Shown: piece by piece, positions 13,031-26,200 of the stretch
How positions within the stretch are numbered: the stretch's first letter is position 1
How the letters are laid out: every line of letters starts with the position of its first letter
Assembly (NCBI GenBank): GCA_002633005.1
Contig: NMRA01000192.1
Span: forward strand, 664,644-728,643
From: Phoronis australis
Lineage: Eukaryota; Phoronida; Phoronidae
Direction of reading: 5' to 3'
Length of the DNA stretch: 64,000 nt
Position numbers and translations under genes: made by a program
Notes under the pieces: model-generated
Told to the model about the DNA's origin: nothing
The model's input: only the letters and a program-made list of their open reading frames with translations
Database searches by the model: none

Positions 13031-14218
13031 CTAGCCACTTGACTGCTGGTTAACATTAGGTGCCGGTGAAACGCGGTTGCTTCTCGCTGAGTCAGGACGC
13101 TGTTCGTGGGAATGAAAGTTTGTACTTTCCTGACCTCCTGGGGTTCTCTCTATTGCCACCTTACCGCTATGTTTAGCCCTGAAGATAGAAACAATTAGCC
13201 ACATTCGAAACAAGCATAAGATACCAATGTCGACGACGAACATGTGACAGTGGGCGAATGATTCCACTGCTAAAAGCCTGTTAATAGTCGGAAAGTATCC
13301 AAAAAATGGTTACTGATGTTTCATTCACATCTACCAAGAAACGATCTCGTCATTAACGTTGTGTTGGGCGATACTTGAAAGTCTAGGCAAAGTTCAAACA
13401 GCGTGCAAAAGTGGAGCGTTCTTAAAACAATTTCTAACAGAGCATTGAAGAACAACGCATAAAGCAACGCGCCTGAGAGTTTCATATGGTTCCAACCTAT
13501 CAGTCATATTTTGAGATATAATGTTCCGATGCTTCTGGTCTCCTAGATAACATTTAACGGTACTTGATAATTAAAACCCAAATTTGCAGCTTCTACTTCA
13601 ATGTACCAATAGAAAATGAAGATGAGTTGTTAAGACAAGTGGTATGTATGATTGAAAAGGAAAATCACTGAACTCTACCACGCATATTAGACTAAAGTAT
13701 ACAATTACATAAAAATAGGAAAATAGTGAAATCAATGCAGAATTCTGATTTCCGAATTTTTTCGCAAGTGTAATTAGACACTGAAACACGGACAAATAAG
13801 CTTTTAAACTCTGCACTTGTCAGTTTATGACGTAAGACGAGAAAAATAGCAACAAATGTCCAAATATATCAAGCGTTCTGTAGAAAACGACGTCTAACTT
13901 ATACTCCATAGCCTTTACTGATAGTCTTTACAATTAGCCTCAGTTGAATCTTGCATCAGGTGTCATTTTATGACTCAACCTCATGTTACAGCCAAGTCGC
14001 CTAAGTTCTGCGATCGTGTGTGTGTGCAGGGGGTGAACAAACTTACTTCATAACGCAATACACAACGACGATGATGATGACAATGAAGACTATGATACCA
14101 GCTACCAGACCAATAACCCAAAGGTTGCTTGTCTCAGGGCTCTTTGTGGGTATTTGCAACGTTGTTGCAGTTGTTCCTGCCGCAGCCTGTGTGGTAGTGG
14201 GTAAGACAACCGGTGCCT
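13031..14218 (-). CDS. Mucin exons 26-27: transmembrane helix and cytoplasmic tail
   Basis: Exon 14218-14047 encodes a short Thr-rich spacer, then a helix starting [16 protein letters not shown] and running through Val/Ile to VYCVMK, a clear single-pass TM segment. Exon 13178-13031 completes the Lys codon (AA|G) and adds 48 residues: basic KAKHSGK next to the membrane, then a polar Ser/Arg/Pro-rich tail ending NQQSSG and TAG at 13031-13033. The tail has no Tyr, so tyrosine-based sorting or kinase sites are absent. Confidence 0.9.
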
Positions 14219-17200
14219 CTGTGACATTCAGAATTTCGCCACCTGCCGAAGATAACGTACAAAATGCTCACTTATTGTCTCTATCGTCTCGGCTGCTGCG
14301 TGGCTCTAAATCTGAGCAGAGAGGATCAATTTGGGGACATAACTTAGGATCACATGACTCGTGTCTACAACTGTACAAAATCTAATGGAATATGTCAACG
14401 TTTGTGATGTCGTCCCACATACTGGGCTGAGTATGTAAGTAGGCTGAAAAACAAAAGATACAGTTTGCCAAAATACCGGGCTGCAATCCATGAAAAGTTT
14501 CTTCCGAGTTTTTCACGATCATGAAACTCTTCGTGGTGAGATATCACAATAGTGAGGCAAATCATCTCACTAACTTTTACTTTCGAAAGTCTTGTGCTAA
14601 AGTCGAATTTGATTGGGTTGAGGGCAGAAAACTGCCTTTTGATATTGCTACTCAGCAAACTCCGTTTTGTCTTTGTGAATTCGTTACAGATCGACAATTC
14701 CGTCTGTCAGAAATTCTCTTAAATCAAGGCTGGTCACTTTACTAAATGGTCTGAATGTGAACGGTGATCTCAGGAAATCACGACAATATCACTTTAAGGA
14801 ACGTGATTTTGCCTGAGTGTCGCAATATTTTTGTCAGAAGCGTCTGCCAGTTCTGGAATTTATAGAACATCTACAATGTTTGATTGTTTCCAAGTGTTTG
14901 TATTGCACAGTAGTCCTATTTGGCTCTTTAGCAAATTTTGCACTTGAAATAAAGATGCATGTATTCATATGCTTGATTGGCAAAGACTGTTTTGGTCGTG
15001 TCGAGAAATAAAGACGGAGGACACAAAATCTTTCCTTTGGGACTTCTCGTCAGTAACTATGACGGACGTGGCGTAACTGCGTTTGTTGGAAGTATTCATG
15101 TCTGCATCTTCTAGAAAGACTTTAATTGATTCGGGCTCCTTCAACGCCGTGTTTTGCTTACTTATAGCGACTAAAAACCAAAGTTCCGTCAGCTCTGTGC
15201 TTCGACCGCATACATGCACGCTTTAAGTTTGGTCTCGGTCTGTTTTTACTGATCGGGTGAGAAGAGATTTTGAGAACTGGCCATACCTTAATTACTATTT
15301 TGAGAACTGGCCATACCTTAATTACTATTTTGAGAACTGGCCATACCTTAATTACTATTTTGAGAACTGGCCATACCTTAATTACTGCATGAGATGATGC
15401 ACTACGAATAATCTGACACATCGTGACACGTCAGTTTGCAGAGCCTTGTTTAATGCAATAACGAATGGCGTGTTCTTTTCAAAACTAGTGCCCAGACTCG
15501 CGTGTCCAAACTTAGGCTCGACACATTCAGATTCAGGCTTGAAATTTAACCATTCACATCACGTGATTCGAGTACAAACAAGTCCTAGGATCTCTTGAAG
15601 ATTGCATTCCACTGGTCAATTTTCAAGTCTCTGGTACAGAGAGTAGATCACGATCAGGCGCAAAAAATCGTGTGTTTCATCTAAGGAACTATTTAAGAAA
15701 TTTCATAATGGTAAGTACTCTAATTAAAAAAACTGTGACTGCAAAGGCGGATTTTTAACCCCTTTAAAGGGGCTGCTGCGTTCATTAAAAGTAGCCTCAA
15801 GGGGCACCAGTCACAAACTGTTGGCGTACCTACCTAACACTGACGCCAGAGTGGCGTTATTAGTTGTGATCACAACTTGAAGTACTGGGCCCGAAAGCAC
15901 GGCGCCACCTGATGGCAATCTGATGAAGAAAGCCAAGTCGATGGTGCCGTCACCCTTATCGGTCGGAGAGTCGGGTGGACTGAGAACGTTCAGTGCTGTG
16001 AAACCATACGAAACAACTTCACGTCTAAAAATAAATAGTAAATAATTATCACCTAAAGGTGCGTATTAGGATAAAGTTGTCACACGTTAATATTGATTCC
16101 ACACCCGTGAAAAATTCTTCCAGGGAATTTCTATTTCTTAACAATCACATGCACAATGCAATATGAGTGCAAGAGAGGGCCACAGCCCCTCTGATGTCAA
16201 CCTGTCGTCATGAGATACCTCCTCTGACAAAACACGCTAGCGGCAATTGTTGAACCAAGGACACTCAATATTTCAAGAGTCACGCATGAAACAGCATGGT
16301 GCAAAGCCGAAAAGGAAAGTCGGCGCGCAAGGAGACGCGTTAGGCTTTATCTTCGCCACCTTTGGCAGGGACTGAAGAGCCATACAAGACCGAATAGTGA
16401 TTATACAAAGAGACCAACATCATAGTGTCTGGAAGCTGACGGGTGGCTACCAGATATATCAGTCATACTTACTTGGTTATTTTAGCATTTGAGCAAGATT
16501 CCTGGGAGCAGTACTTTGTCGCCAGTCCTGCTAGGGAAACTCTCGTATCATCCTGAACTTGGAGAGTGTACTACAACAATTGAGAAATCGGAGGAAATTA
16601 TCACAGTTTGTTCAGTGGAATCAGGATGTAGTTTGTTGATAATCGGGAAAGATAATGTTAGTTCATCGGGTCATTTTCTAATTTAAAAAAAATCGCAGAT
16701 AAGGCCTGTAGCTTGGCAGCATTACGCTGGAGTGGCACCTGGCCCCAATAGTTTCTATTTTACTACATGCCTCATTGTGCACTAAACGGTCCCTGATGAG
16801 TACTACCAAGGAAATTACGCAATTAAATTCTGTTTCAAGGCAAGTTAACGATATTCAAAGGTGAACAAAATGAGGACCAAATAAAATAGACGAGGTTTCT
16901 GGTACATGTATATTGAAACAAGACAGCTAGGAGTTCCGAAAGAGGTGTAGTTGTTCTACTACAATATGCCAGGAGCCTCCTTTGTTTAGTTTTATTCCAT
17001 CATACGCTGAAATTGGCAACGTTGCGTTTTCTTTTTCTCCGTCAATGAGAACCATTTATAAAAAACTCTATACACAAAACTTGATTGATACATATATTCC
17101 TTTTTGTAATGATTACAACGTACACGATGCACTCGGCAAGGTTGGGAACACATGGTCATGTTTTTTCTGAATTATACAAGACGACAGAATTACACGAGTG

Positions 17201-20200
17201 GATGGCCAGAAAGACATACATTGAGTCCGTTAACAGCTGACTACTGAAAAGTAGACATGCTCCGTGTGTGAATCTGTATTTCATTTTTCTGGGTGTTGGT
17301 TTCTATATTATTATTATTTAGTTTATAATAATTTAGCCCACGGTGTCTCTTGGCGTTTTGCTTCACAGCTGCACGCCCAAATAGGAAATTGTATAGAGAA
17401 TACGAACGAGTATACATCAGGCTGTCTAGCAAAATAGAGTTGTGTCAATGTAGAGTTGGCCGGTACCAAAGTATAATAATTTTTAAATGTATACAAATGA
17501 CCTAGACTATAATATAACCTAATTCGTTAAATCACAAATAATATCCCACTTACATTTTTGATTGGAATTTTCACATTCAAAACCACTGTGTTCTGCATTT
17601 CCGACACTGTTACAGATTCAGTCAGCTTAACTGGTGGTTTCTCAGATTTCGGAATAACTGAAATAGCAAAAGGGTAGGTTATAGTCATGGCTATCGCCAA
17701 AGTACGTCATCTGGTAGTTGTCAAGCGAGAGTATACACTGCTTTCAAAAAGTCTCATTCATTTCGCAAGTTCTGGTAGATCATTGTGAAACCCATACCAA
17801 CATATCTTCGCTTTCACTGCTACACTGAAACGTTATTAGGTATATAAGTTTTTTTCTGCATTGATACTTACATTTGCACTCGCCATCTACTAGTTCTAAG
17901 CCAATCTTACATGGACACGTGAAGGACCCAGGTTGGTTAGAGCAGTCCTGGGTATCATTGCACGTATCGGTACCTTCTATGCATTCGTTAATGTCTACAA
18001 AACATAAATCACATCAGTGTAGATAATTACTCTGTGCCAGTTTCCAGAAGACAGAAAACAATACTTTCTGCTTTAGCGGACCCCACAAATGTTTCTAAAG
18101 CCAGATCGTTAGTTGTTGAATACATAGTTTCTAATTCCGGAAAAATGTCACAATACAGGTTTTTGGAGGAAAACAAAGAAGTTTTAGCAAATATGTTTAA
18201 GTTTAATTTTAAATTTCTCATACTGTGGCACTATAAAGAAAATGGCCGCTACATTGAATTTTACTGAACTGCACAATTTATCAGCTCATACTTAATTGAA
18301 AGTAAAAACGCCTGCAATCTTGTAATTCATATGTATTCCTGTTTAAGTCACGTGTCTCGACTGACTTGTGAAACTTATTCTGTGCTCTAAATTTATGTAA
18401 ACAAAAGATAAAGAATTTAAACTCAATGAAAGTTCTTCATCTTGGAAAACAGTCACTCTGAGCTGCTTCACTGCGGCTGGTCTAGATATTCTACGTGTAC
18501 GGGTATCTATTAGACCTACCCTCACAAGTATAACCGTCCGCCATTAACGTGTAGCCATTCTTGCAAGAACATGTGTAACTCCCGTCAGTGTTCGTACAAT
18601 TCTGGCTGCACCGATGTTTGCCAGTGCTGCACTCATTCTCGTCTGTAAACACATAAAAGATACTGAGACGTTCATAGTTAATAACCGACTTGCTACCGTT
18701 TGGGGTCCGTTTGTTCAATCAAAACACTGTACCTACACCTAAAAATATTAGAAATAACATATGTTGAGATCGGATCAGATTATACAGCCTAAGTTAGTAA
18801 AAAAATACAATAAAATCAGGCACATGCATTGTATATCTGCTTACATGTAAAAAGCATGCTTATACATTCTTCTCACGTTTATTGACTGCAAAATGCACAA
18901 CTAATGCCATTGGACATAGGTTCAAAAAAGTCAAGAGATGAACGCTCTCTACACATAGGGATGTTCTGAAATGTGAGCTCTTTCTGCCATTCATACATGT
19001 ACATTGTACCTGCGGCCATTCACACATATTTATTCACCAGACAGGTGAAATTGGTTTTTAGCACTTTTAAGGACAGTTATCAGCTTTGCTTTTTACATCG
19101 ACCCATTTATTTGGTCTCAATAAGGTACGCGTAGCGAGCAATGAGTTACGTGTTAACTCACTGAACTCACTCACCGCTGAGGAAGGACAAAAATAACCTT
19201 CAGTAACAAAGTTACTAAAAGATAAAGGACATTTGCGTGTAGTGCTTTAGCTTGCCTTTTCTAATAAATTGATCTTTACCTGAACATGTTTTGCCAGACG
19301 TCAGATATCCTGCTTTGCATCCACATGTTTCGGTTCCATTCATCATGACACACCAGCCGCGTGTCAAGTCACACCCGGCGTTGCCAGTACATTTTATTGT
19401 TGCTGCAAGGTAGACAGAGCATGAAAATGAAATCATTATGTTGAGAATTCTGACCGCTAGGTGGACAAGAGAAGTCGCCATTTTCCTTAGCGTTACGTAC
19501 ACTTCCTCTGTTTTACATGTACTTTAAGATAATTGTCGTAAAATAGGCATAGTCATGATTGGAGCTTAAGAAACGCCATCTGTCGACGACAACTTTAACA
19601 GTCTCACGCCGCTAAGAATTAGTTGTAAGCTACAGTACACCTCTTGATTCTCGTCCGGTCAATACACAGATGAAATGATACACCAAGTTCAACCGGTGCG
19701 TTATGTCTGCGGGCAAGAACGTCCTTCGTTTTAACCGGCGTCTACAGTAAACTACTCACGCAGGCATGACTTTCCGTCAGCTTGCAGGGAGAAGCCGCCA
19801 TTGCAAGAACAGTTGTAGGAGCCCGCAGTGTTCGTGCACACCTGGTCACAGTCACTTGCTGGCTGACATTCGTTGATATCTGAAAAAAGATTCCTCGTAT
19901 TACATCCACAGACCTTCACAGCTTCTCATGTCATAGTAGATACAAACTGCACTTCTCGGGTTGGCATCGATATCACTTGTGGACACAGAATAGCTGAGGC
20001 GACCAAGAAAGTAGCGTTTGAAATTCTCATCATCAGTTTTGGCTACAACTGTAAAGTTTTAGCTCTCGCCAGTTTTGTTACTGCATTCCAACCACGATAT
20101 GTAAAGATTCAAAATTGCACTGTTTATCTGGATATTTACTCTCATAAAATGGATCTCGTAGCATCCAGACTTTCTGTTCCTATACCAACTTAAGTAACAG

Positions 20201-23200
20201 ACAATGCGTTCAGTCGCCATTTTCGAATTACGAAACTGTAGAGATGACCAACCCCAATAATGTGCGAGGCCTTTTCTTCATTTGCTGATCGCTTCTACAT
20301 TCTTATTGATGACGGAAATAGAATCTTGTTACTGTAATGGATATTATGATGCCGATTTTGTGAGAGTAAAAAGCTAAATTCGATTTTTGTTTTAAGCCAG
20401 ATAAACAGGGCGTAATACAGCTTTAAGTGCACACAATCTTTTAAGATTGTGTGCACTTAAAAAAAGACACGCTACCTGTTACTTTTATAATGTTCTTAGC
20501 ATGTACATTTCAAAGTACTGTATGATGAATAACGAAAATTCTGTTCTTAATTGTCATTTATTTATAGCTCGTACACGAACGCTATATACATGTAGCCTTG
20601 TTCTCAGATCTTAAGAGGAAGTTACACGCGAGATCCCGCAACTCATTTCGAGTTATTTCCATGTATATACTTAGTGTACCAGCTTCATTTACCACACATG
20701 TATCAATCGCAATCGATCTCACCTTCACAGGATTTGTTGTCTGATTTCAGCAAATAACCACTGTCACAACTGCATGTGTATGAGCCGTCCGTATTTAGGC
20801 AAACTTGAGTGCATATATCCGGGGTCTCGACGCATTCATCTACATCTTTAAAGTAAAGACACGAAATTGTTACCTTAAGACAATGGCGTACTCTAAACTG
20901 AGTAAGGAACAACATAAGGCCCAGTTAAAAATGGTGAATAGTCTTAAGTCACAGCGTATGTCTAATAAAAGATGTGAGTGGCTTATATCTGTTGAAAAAC
21001 TAAATTAGGGGTGACGTCAGGGCTTTGAAAGAACCATGCTCAAAACATTGCACGCCGTGGGTGGCCTGAAATGTATTAGTTTGATCTGAAAAATGGAGCT
21101 AGAGCTCACTTATAAACTGAGCATGGAAGAAGATAAGGTCAGTTTTAAAATGGTAAATAGCCGAAATCAAAGCTTGTTTAGGACAGAAAGCACGGGTCAA
21201 ATGCTGCTCTTAAAAATACATACCTAGACATTCATTTCCAACTTTGGTCGTGCCTGAAGGACAGTCACCACACTCAAAAGAGGCGTCCTTGCCCTTTTCC
21301 GGAGGTATAGGATAACACGTGACTCCAGTAGGACAGCCAGTAGGGTTTTCATCACACATGTTAATCTCCGATTCACACAAAGAGCCAGTGTAACCGGGTT
21401 CACAGGCACATGTGTTGATGGCAAACCTGCACGTACAAAAATTCAGAGACGTGACATTAAACTGCTATGAAAACGCCTTCCGTTAAAAACAAGTTTTTGA
21501 TTAAAGCTGTTCACATTTACACTGCTCTCGTCTTGATTGATACTCAAATTAAAGATGATTTTTGGGACTGGACAATTGATTAATTGTTATTGCTGGAGAC
21601 CAAAGTCAACAAGTGGATTTGTCACGGCGAGTCATTTATGTGCCGAATATACTGTAGCTTCACACAACAAATAAACTGACTGTTCTTTCCGTGTCCAGAA
21701 CTCATTTATCATCCGGGTAGGGAACACGTTGTGACCTGTTTTCAAGCGGTAGGTGGGTTGAATCAAAAGTTCGTTTCTTTCTTGGGTTCATAGCATGATG
21801 TTCACTATACAATCATGTTAATTTGTTTTTCTAGATAAATGAATAGCATGAACTATTACTTTGACTCTCCTTCTGTTTCTTCTACCTCATCCGTGCAATT
21901 TCCGTTCACGCAAGCGCAGTAATGCACTTCCGGTTGGTAGGTAGCCACTGCCTCAGCGCTATCCTGAAATTGGACACAAGGGTATAAATACATAAATGGT
22001 GTTTGTTGTGCTCACGTTTTGTGCCACTTCACTGATGATTGGAAGCTAGCAGAATTTCACCAGCATCGTTCATTACCTCTCTGTTGAGTAAGGAATATCG
22101 AATAGAACACAGTCAACTTCACACAATGCGCCCAGTCACACAACAGATGAGAACCTGATTTCATGTCGCTGTTTCGTCCGCCGGCAAATATGTTTTTTCA
22201 TCACCTTTACTGGTCTTTGAAGGGGGGCGTTATTGTTTAGGGACACTGAGAAAATTACAGTTCACTTACTGTAACACTGATGTTTAATTCCAGTGGGTTT
22301 GTATTCGTCTTTAAGATGGTGATGGTTGCCGTGAGCCCGTTTACTGTTGCGTTGGCTTCACCAATGCCGGTGAAATCCCAAGTTAAAGCATCATTATTTT
22401 GGTCATATGCCGTGACGACGATACTCTGTTGGACTCCTTTTACTAAGCTAATGGTGTCTGGTCCAGTGATATTTGGAGCAAAATTTTCTGTAAGAAGATT
22501 CTCAACTTAATATCTTTAATAATGCATTCCACAGCTTATAGTGCTAAAACAAAACAGTTTACTGTCAATAATTATTCGCATCGTAAAGCAGTTACAATAA
22601 ACCTCCTAGGAGTACTGTATTGATGCCGAATTAGGAAGACTAGGGAACAAACTAAAGACATCCAACATGGATATAAAGGAAACAAGTAACCACATTATAA
22701 TGGTTCGATGAAAATACATTGCAGGAAACAAATTGGCAATGGCCTGCTGCAATCTCAGAAAATGCTTACCTCTTTAAACCATTTATATTACAACAAAAAA
22801 CAGTTCATCTTTTAAGAGGAGTAAGACCTGGCTACTTTTCGTGTTTGGGAATAAATCTTTATGAATGGTGATGAACGGGGTACAAAATCACAATAACTCA
22901 CCAAGGTCTTTCGACGCTGCCTGGTTGCTCTCCTCCTCCTGTTTCGTGGTGTTCCCTATGGCAAGGTTACCAGTCGCTGCCACGTCAAACAGGCATTCCT
23001 TGTTATCACCGCAGAGATCCTTGGCTTGCTGTTCAAAGGTTGCATTTGGAAACGTGATGTTGTCAGTGAAGATTGGTATGAACGTTTTGTCTGTGAAGGT
23101 CGAGTGGTTTGTACCGTTTCGATATCGGAAGATGTTCAACAGTTTCTCATTCGAGCCGTCGACCTCCCCTAAACATACCAATAATACACCACTTCATGTG

Positions 23201-26200
23201 CTATATGGTCATGATGAGAGGTCGATTACAACTTCCTGTAACGTCAACAGTTCAAGATATTTGGTACCCAGACACGTATTCACTAGAACACAAACGACAA
23301 TATATTTGACGTAGCGGATATCATGCAAGAATTCACTGTACTACTTACATTTCTGACCAAAGTTATGGAATATTTCGGATTCGCTGGAATTCACAGACAG
23401 GACAGTCCCATCCGGTAGGGTGAAGTCATCACTCGAATTCCCGTTGTACGTCCCCAGGAGTCCCTCTGTACTAATCACGTCTTCCGGAACAAGCGTGGAC
23501 ACTGACAGCATTCCCTAGACAGGAAAATTTTAAGTATCATGAAGACGTTCTAGGCGGAAACCTTCCACATCTTGCTGCATAAACAATCGTTTAATAAAAG
23601 GATGTTTATCTTCCACTGGTTAACAGGGTGTGGTAATGTGAATTTTGGAACAAACGGACTTTAAATGCAGATAATTGACTTGCTTTTATTTTTCCGCATG
23701 TCGGGTCGTAAGACAGCTCATGTCCTTTATCTACCGTATGCCTGCTTGGTTCGTTCATCTATTAATGTTCATCTTACGGCTTTCTCATCACAGGCTAACA
23801 ACTTACATTCGCAGCCGATAACTCCAGAGATACACCTTCGTCTCCAGTCAACAACACGATGCCTTTGTCATTTAGCCGGAACTGGTAAGTTTCGGGCACG
23901 CCATCCAGGGTTTTAGATTCGTTGGAGGCAAGCGTTGATGTGTCCAGTTTGGTGTTGTTATGGTAACAATCAATGCTGTCTTGGTTTTTCACCTCACATT
24001 GGACAGCGCTCAGATTTCCAACCGCTACGGCCACAGCAATGAAAGCCGAAGCGGACCCACCTTCAAGGATAATGTCCATCACTAAATGATACATACATAC
24101 ACTGGAATATCGATTTTGATTGTTCTAGTCTACTTTACCCGTCCCCACTAGGGTACAGCTTTATAGTTCTGGGAACAAAAGCGCTTACACGGGTGGCAGA
24201 AGGTTTCCGGCTCAATTCCTGTTGCAAATGTAGTGTTTTCAGAAATAAAACATATTCTGAAGCATTTAACTGCCACTGTATCATGTCAGTGGAGAAATTT
24301 GATGCGCATCATTGGCCTAGCTTAGGTCAAACAATAGTGATATTGAATTGGAAGAATCGTCGGACAGTCACGTGATTTAGGAAAACGTCTTCTCCGCTCA
24401 ACATTTCCGCTACGTGATATTTCCAGCATGGACATGTCACATGTTAACGAAATTGTGAAACGTGTGACAAAAGACAATTTCATGTACATGAGTAATCAAT
24501 ATCACATCATGACATCTGAGGAAAAGTACATGGTGGAAATTACCGCTTGCTGGCCCCGTTCTCGTTTGAACTCTGTAGCTGGTGTTGGATGAGGTGACGA
24601 TGTTCGACATGACGTATTCTCCCACTCCATTGAAGGTGTACTGATGACCGTCCAAAGTCACTAAGTGAGGATCTCCCCAAAACCACCCTTAAGAAGAAAC
24701 GTAGCAATAGTCATTTAATTACATAGCCTCGGTTTCACAGTTTGAGATCACATGGTAACATTTACTTTAAGACACAAGTTAATAAAAAATGCACTAAGCA
24801 CATTGGTTTGGTTGTGACAGAAACAAAGAATATACGGCTGCAGCAATGCTGCGAGAGAAAAAATGCCGATAAACAAAACCACAATGTTGGTGACAGCCAC
24901 TTACTTCGCCTTGGTGGACGATAGAATAACGAGTCTACCACTGGACGAATTCTGTAGAATCTTCTGCAGAACCTACTCTTCGTCGTCTTTACACAACAAT
25001 AGTCGTGCATTTCTAAGTCGTATGTAGGATTCTTAAAGAGAAAATGGAAGACATTTTAACCTAATTAGAAACAAACTAGTAATGCAGGCCAATTATCCAT
25101 ACGAACTTGGTCTCGCAAATTTTCTTGTCGTGACAAGACTGTATTGCAGTTGTTGTTGAGAACATTCACAACATTTATGGCTTCATAGGCCAGTCTTAAT
25201 CTTTTCATAACTTGATCGCTTAAAATCAATTGCGTTTATCTCTCAAATTCAAAAGAATGATTTATCAGATGCTATCTTGACAAGATTTTTTAAATGTTAA
25301 AACATCCGCTTTGATGGGTTTGATTGGGACATTTCTTGATGATACGCTGTGAACGTAGTCGAAGTGCAGTTTTTGCTGGAAGGTTTTGTTTCGTGAAACA
25401 ATTATCCCGCTAGGTTATACATTGCATGTGGACGCAGGTGATGAAATTGTTGAACCAAATTACATTTTTACTACTAAACCAAATTACAATAAAAATATTC
25501 AGTATGGTGTGAGTATTAATTTGGATATAAATAAAGCGGTCAAACTGCAATTGTGTCCTGTTAAATGTTTTCTCCAAAATATGCAAATTATGTTAGTCAA
25601 ATGAACAAAATCAGTTGTGACACTAGCCGCGAGAAAACATGTCTGGCTGCAGACGATTTTCGACACGTGACCAAATAAATTGCACTGGGAGCAGGTAGGG
25701 GAGATTTAATTGTAAGTGTGAAGTATCAAAGACCGTCAAAGAGGAATAAAGTTTACTTAAAGGTAAGGCTGAGCTTGTTGGAATTTCTGGTTTTCAGTGT
25801 ATTTTCGCATGAAAAATATCTTCACCTCCTCCTGGCGATTATTGACGGTGAGCAAAATACACATAAGAGCAACCAGTCTTACCCTGAAAGAAAAGTTAGT
25901 GGACCAACTAATATCCTATCGGCCAGGGCGTTCAGTACCTCTGGTTCAATATTACGGCTATGTCTAGAAGATGTGTCTATTTTCGTACAGTTGCTCAAGA
26001 CGAATCTTTGCCTGTTCCGTCTGTGGATAGCGTGATACGTCACATGCACAAAGGCTTATGGGAAATCGTTCTGACAAAGCAGACAACTGTACCGACTTGT
26101 CCTAACAGAACTACCGGAGGCCGTCGAACGTATGCACTGTAGCTTAATGCAGCATCGAGTGTGGAATTCGGAAGAAACGAAAAGGTGCTTTTTCCGTAGA

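Larger units (their letters stand above)
14219..15833 (-). other. Mucin intron between SEA-like and TM exons
   Basis: 1.6 kb. It holds the 30-bp minisatellite at 15271-15386 and otherwise unique AT-rich sequence. A 74-codon plus-strand frame at 14521-14745 has no recognisable domain. Confidence 0.6.

Noticed and set aside
15158-15421. Repetitive minus-strand frame repeating a WPVLKI motif
   Set aside because: Product of the 30-bp minisatellite; no start, splice or domain support.
16473-16540. Exon 24 starting at the acceptor ccctagcag
   Set aside because: In phase 0 this start runs into TAA before the donor; the upstream acceptor at 16553 keeps the frame and both junction phases.
21842-21880. 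Donor GTAGAA at 21872 for mucin exon 16
   Set aside because: It would end in phase 0, while exon 17 needs phase 2. The later donor GTAATA fits and restores the EGF Cys spacing.
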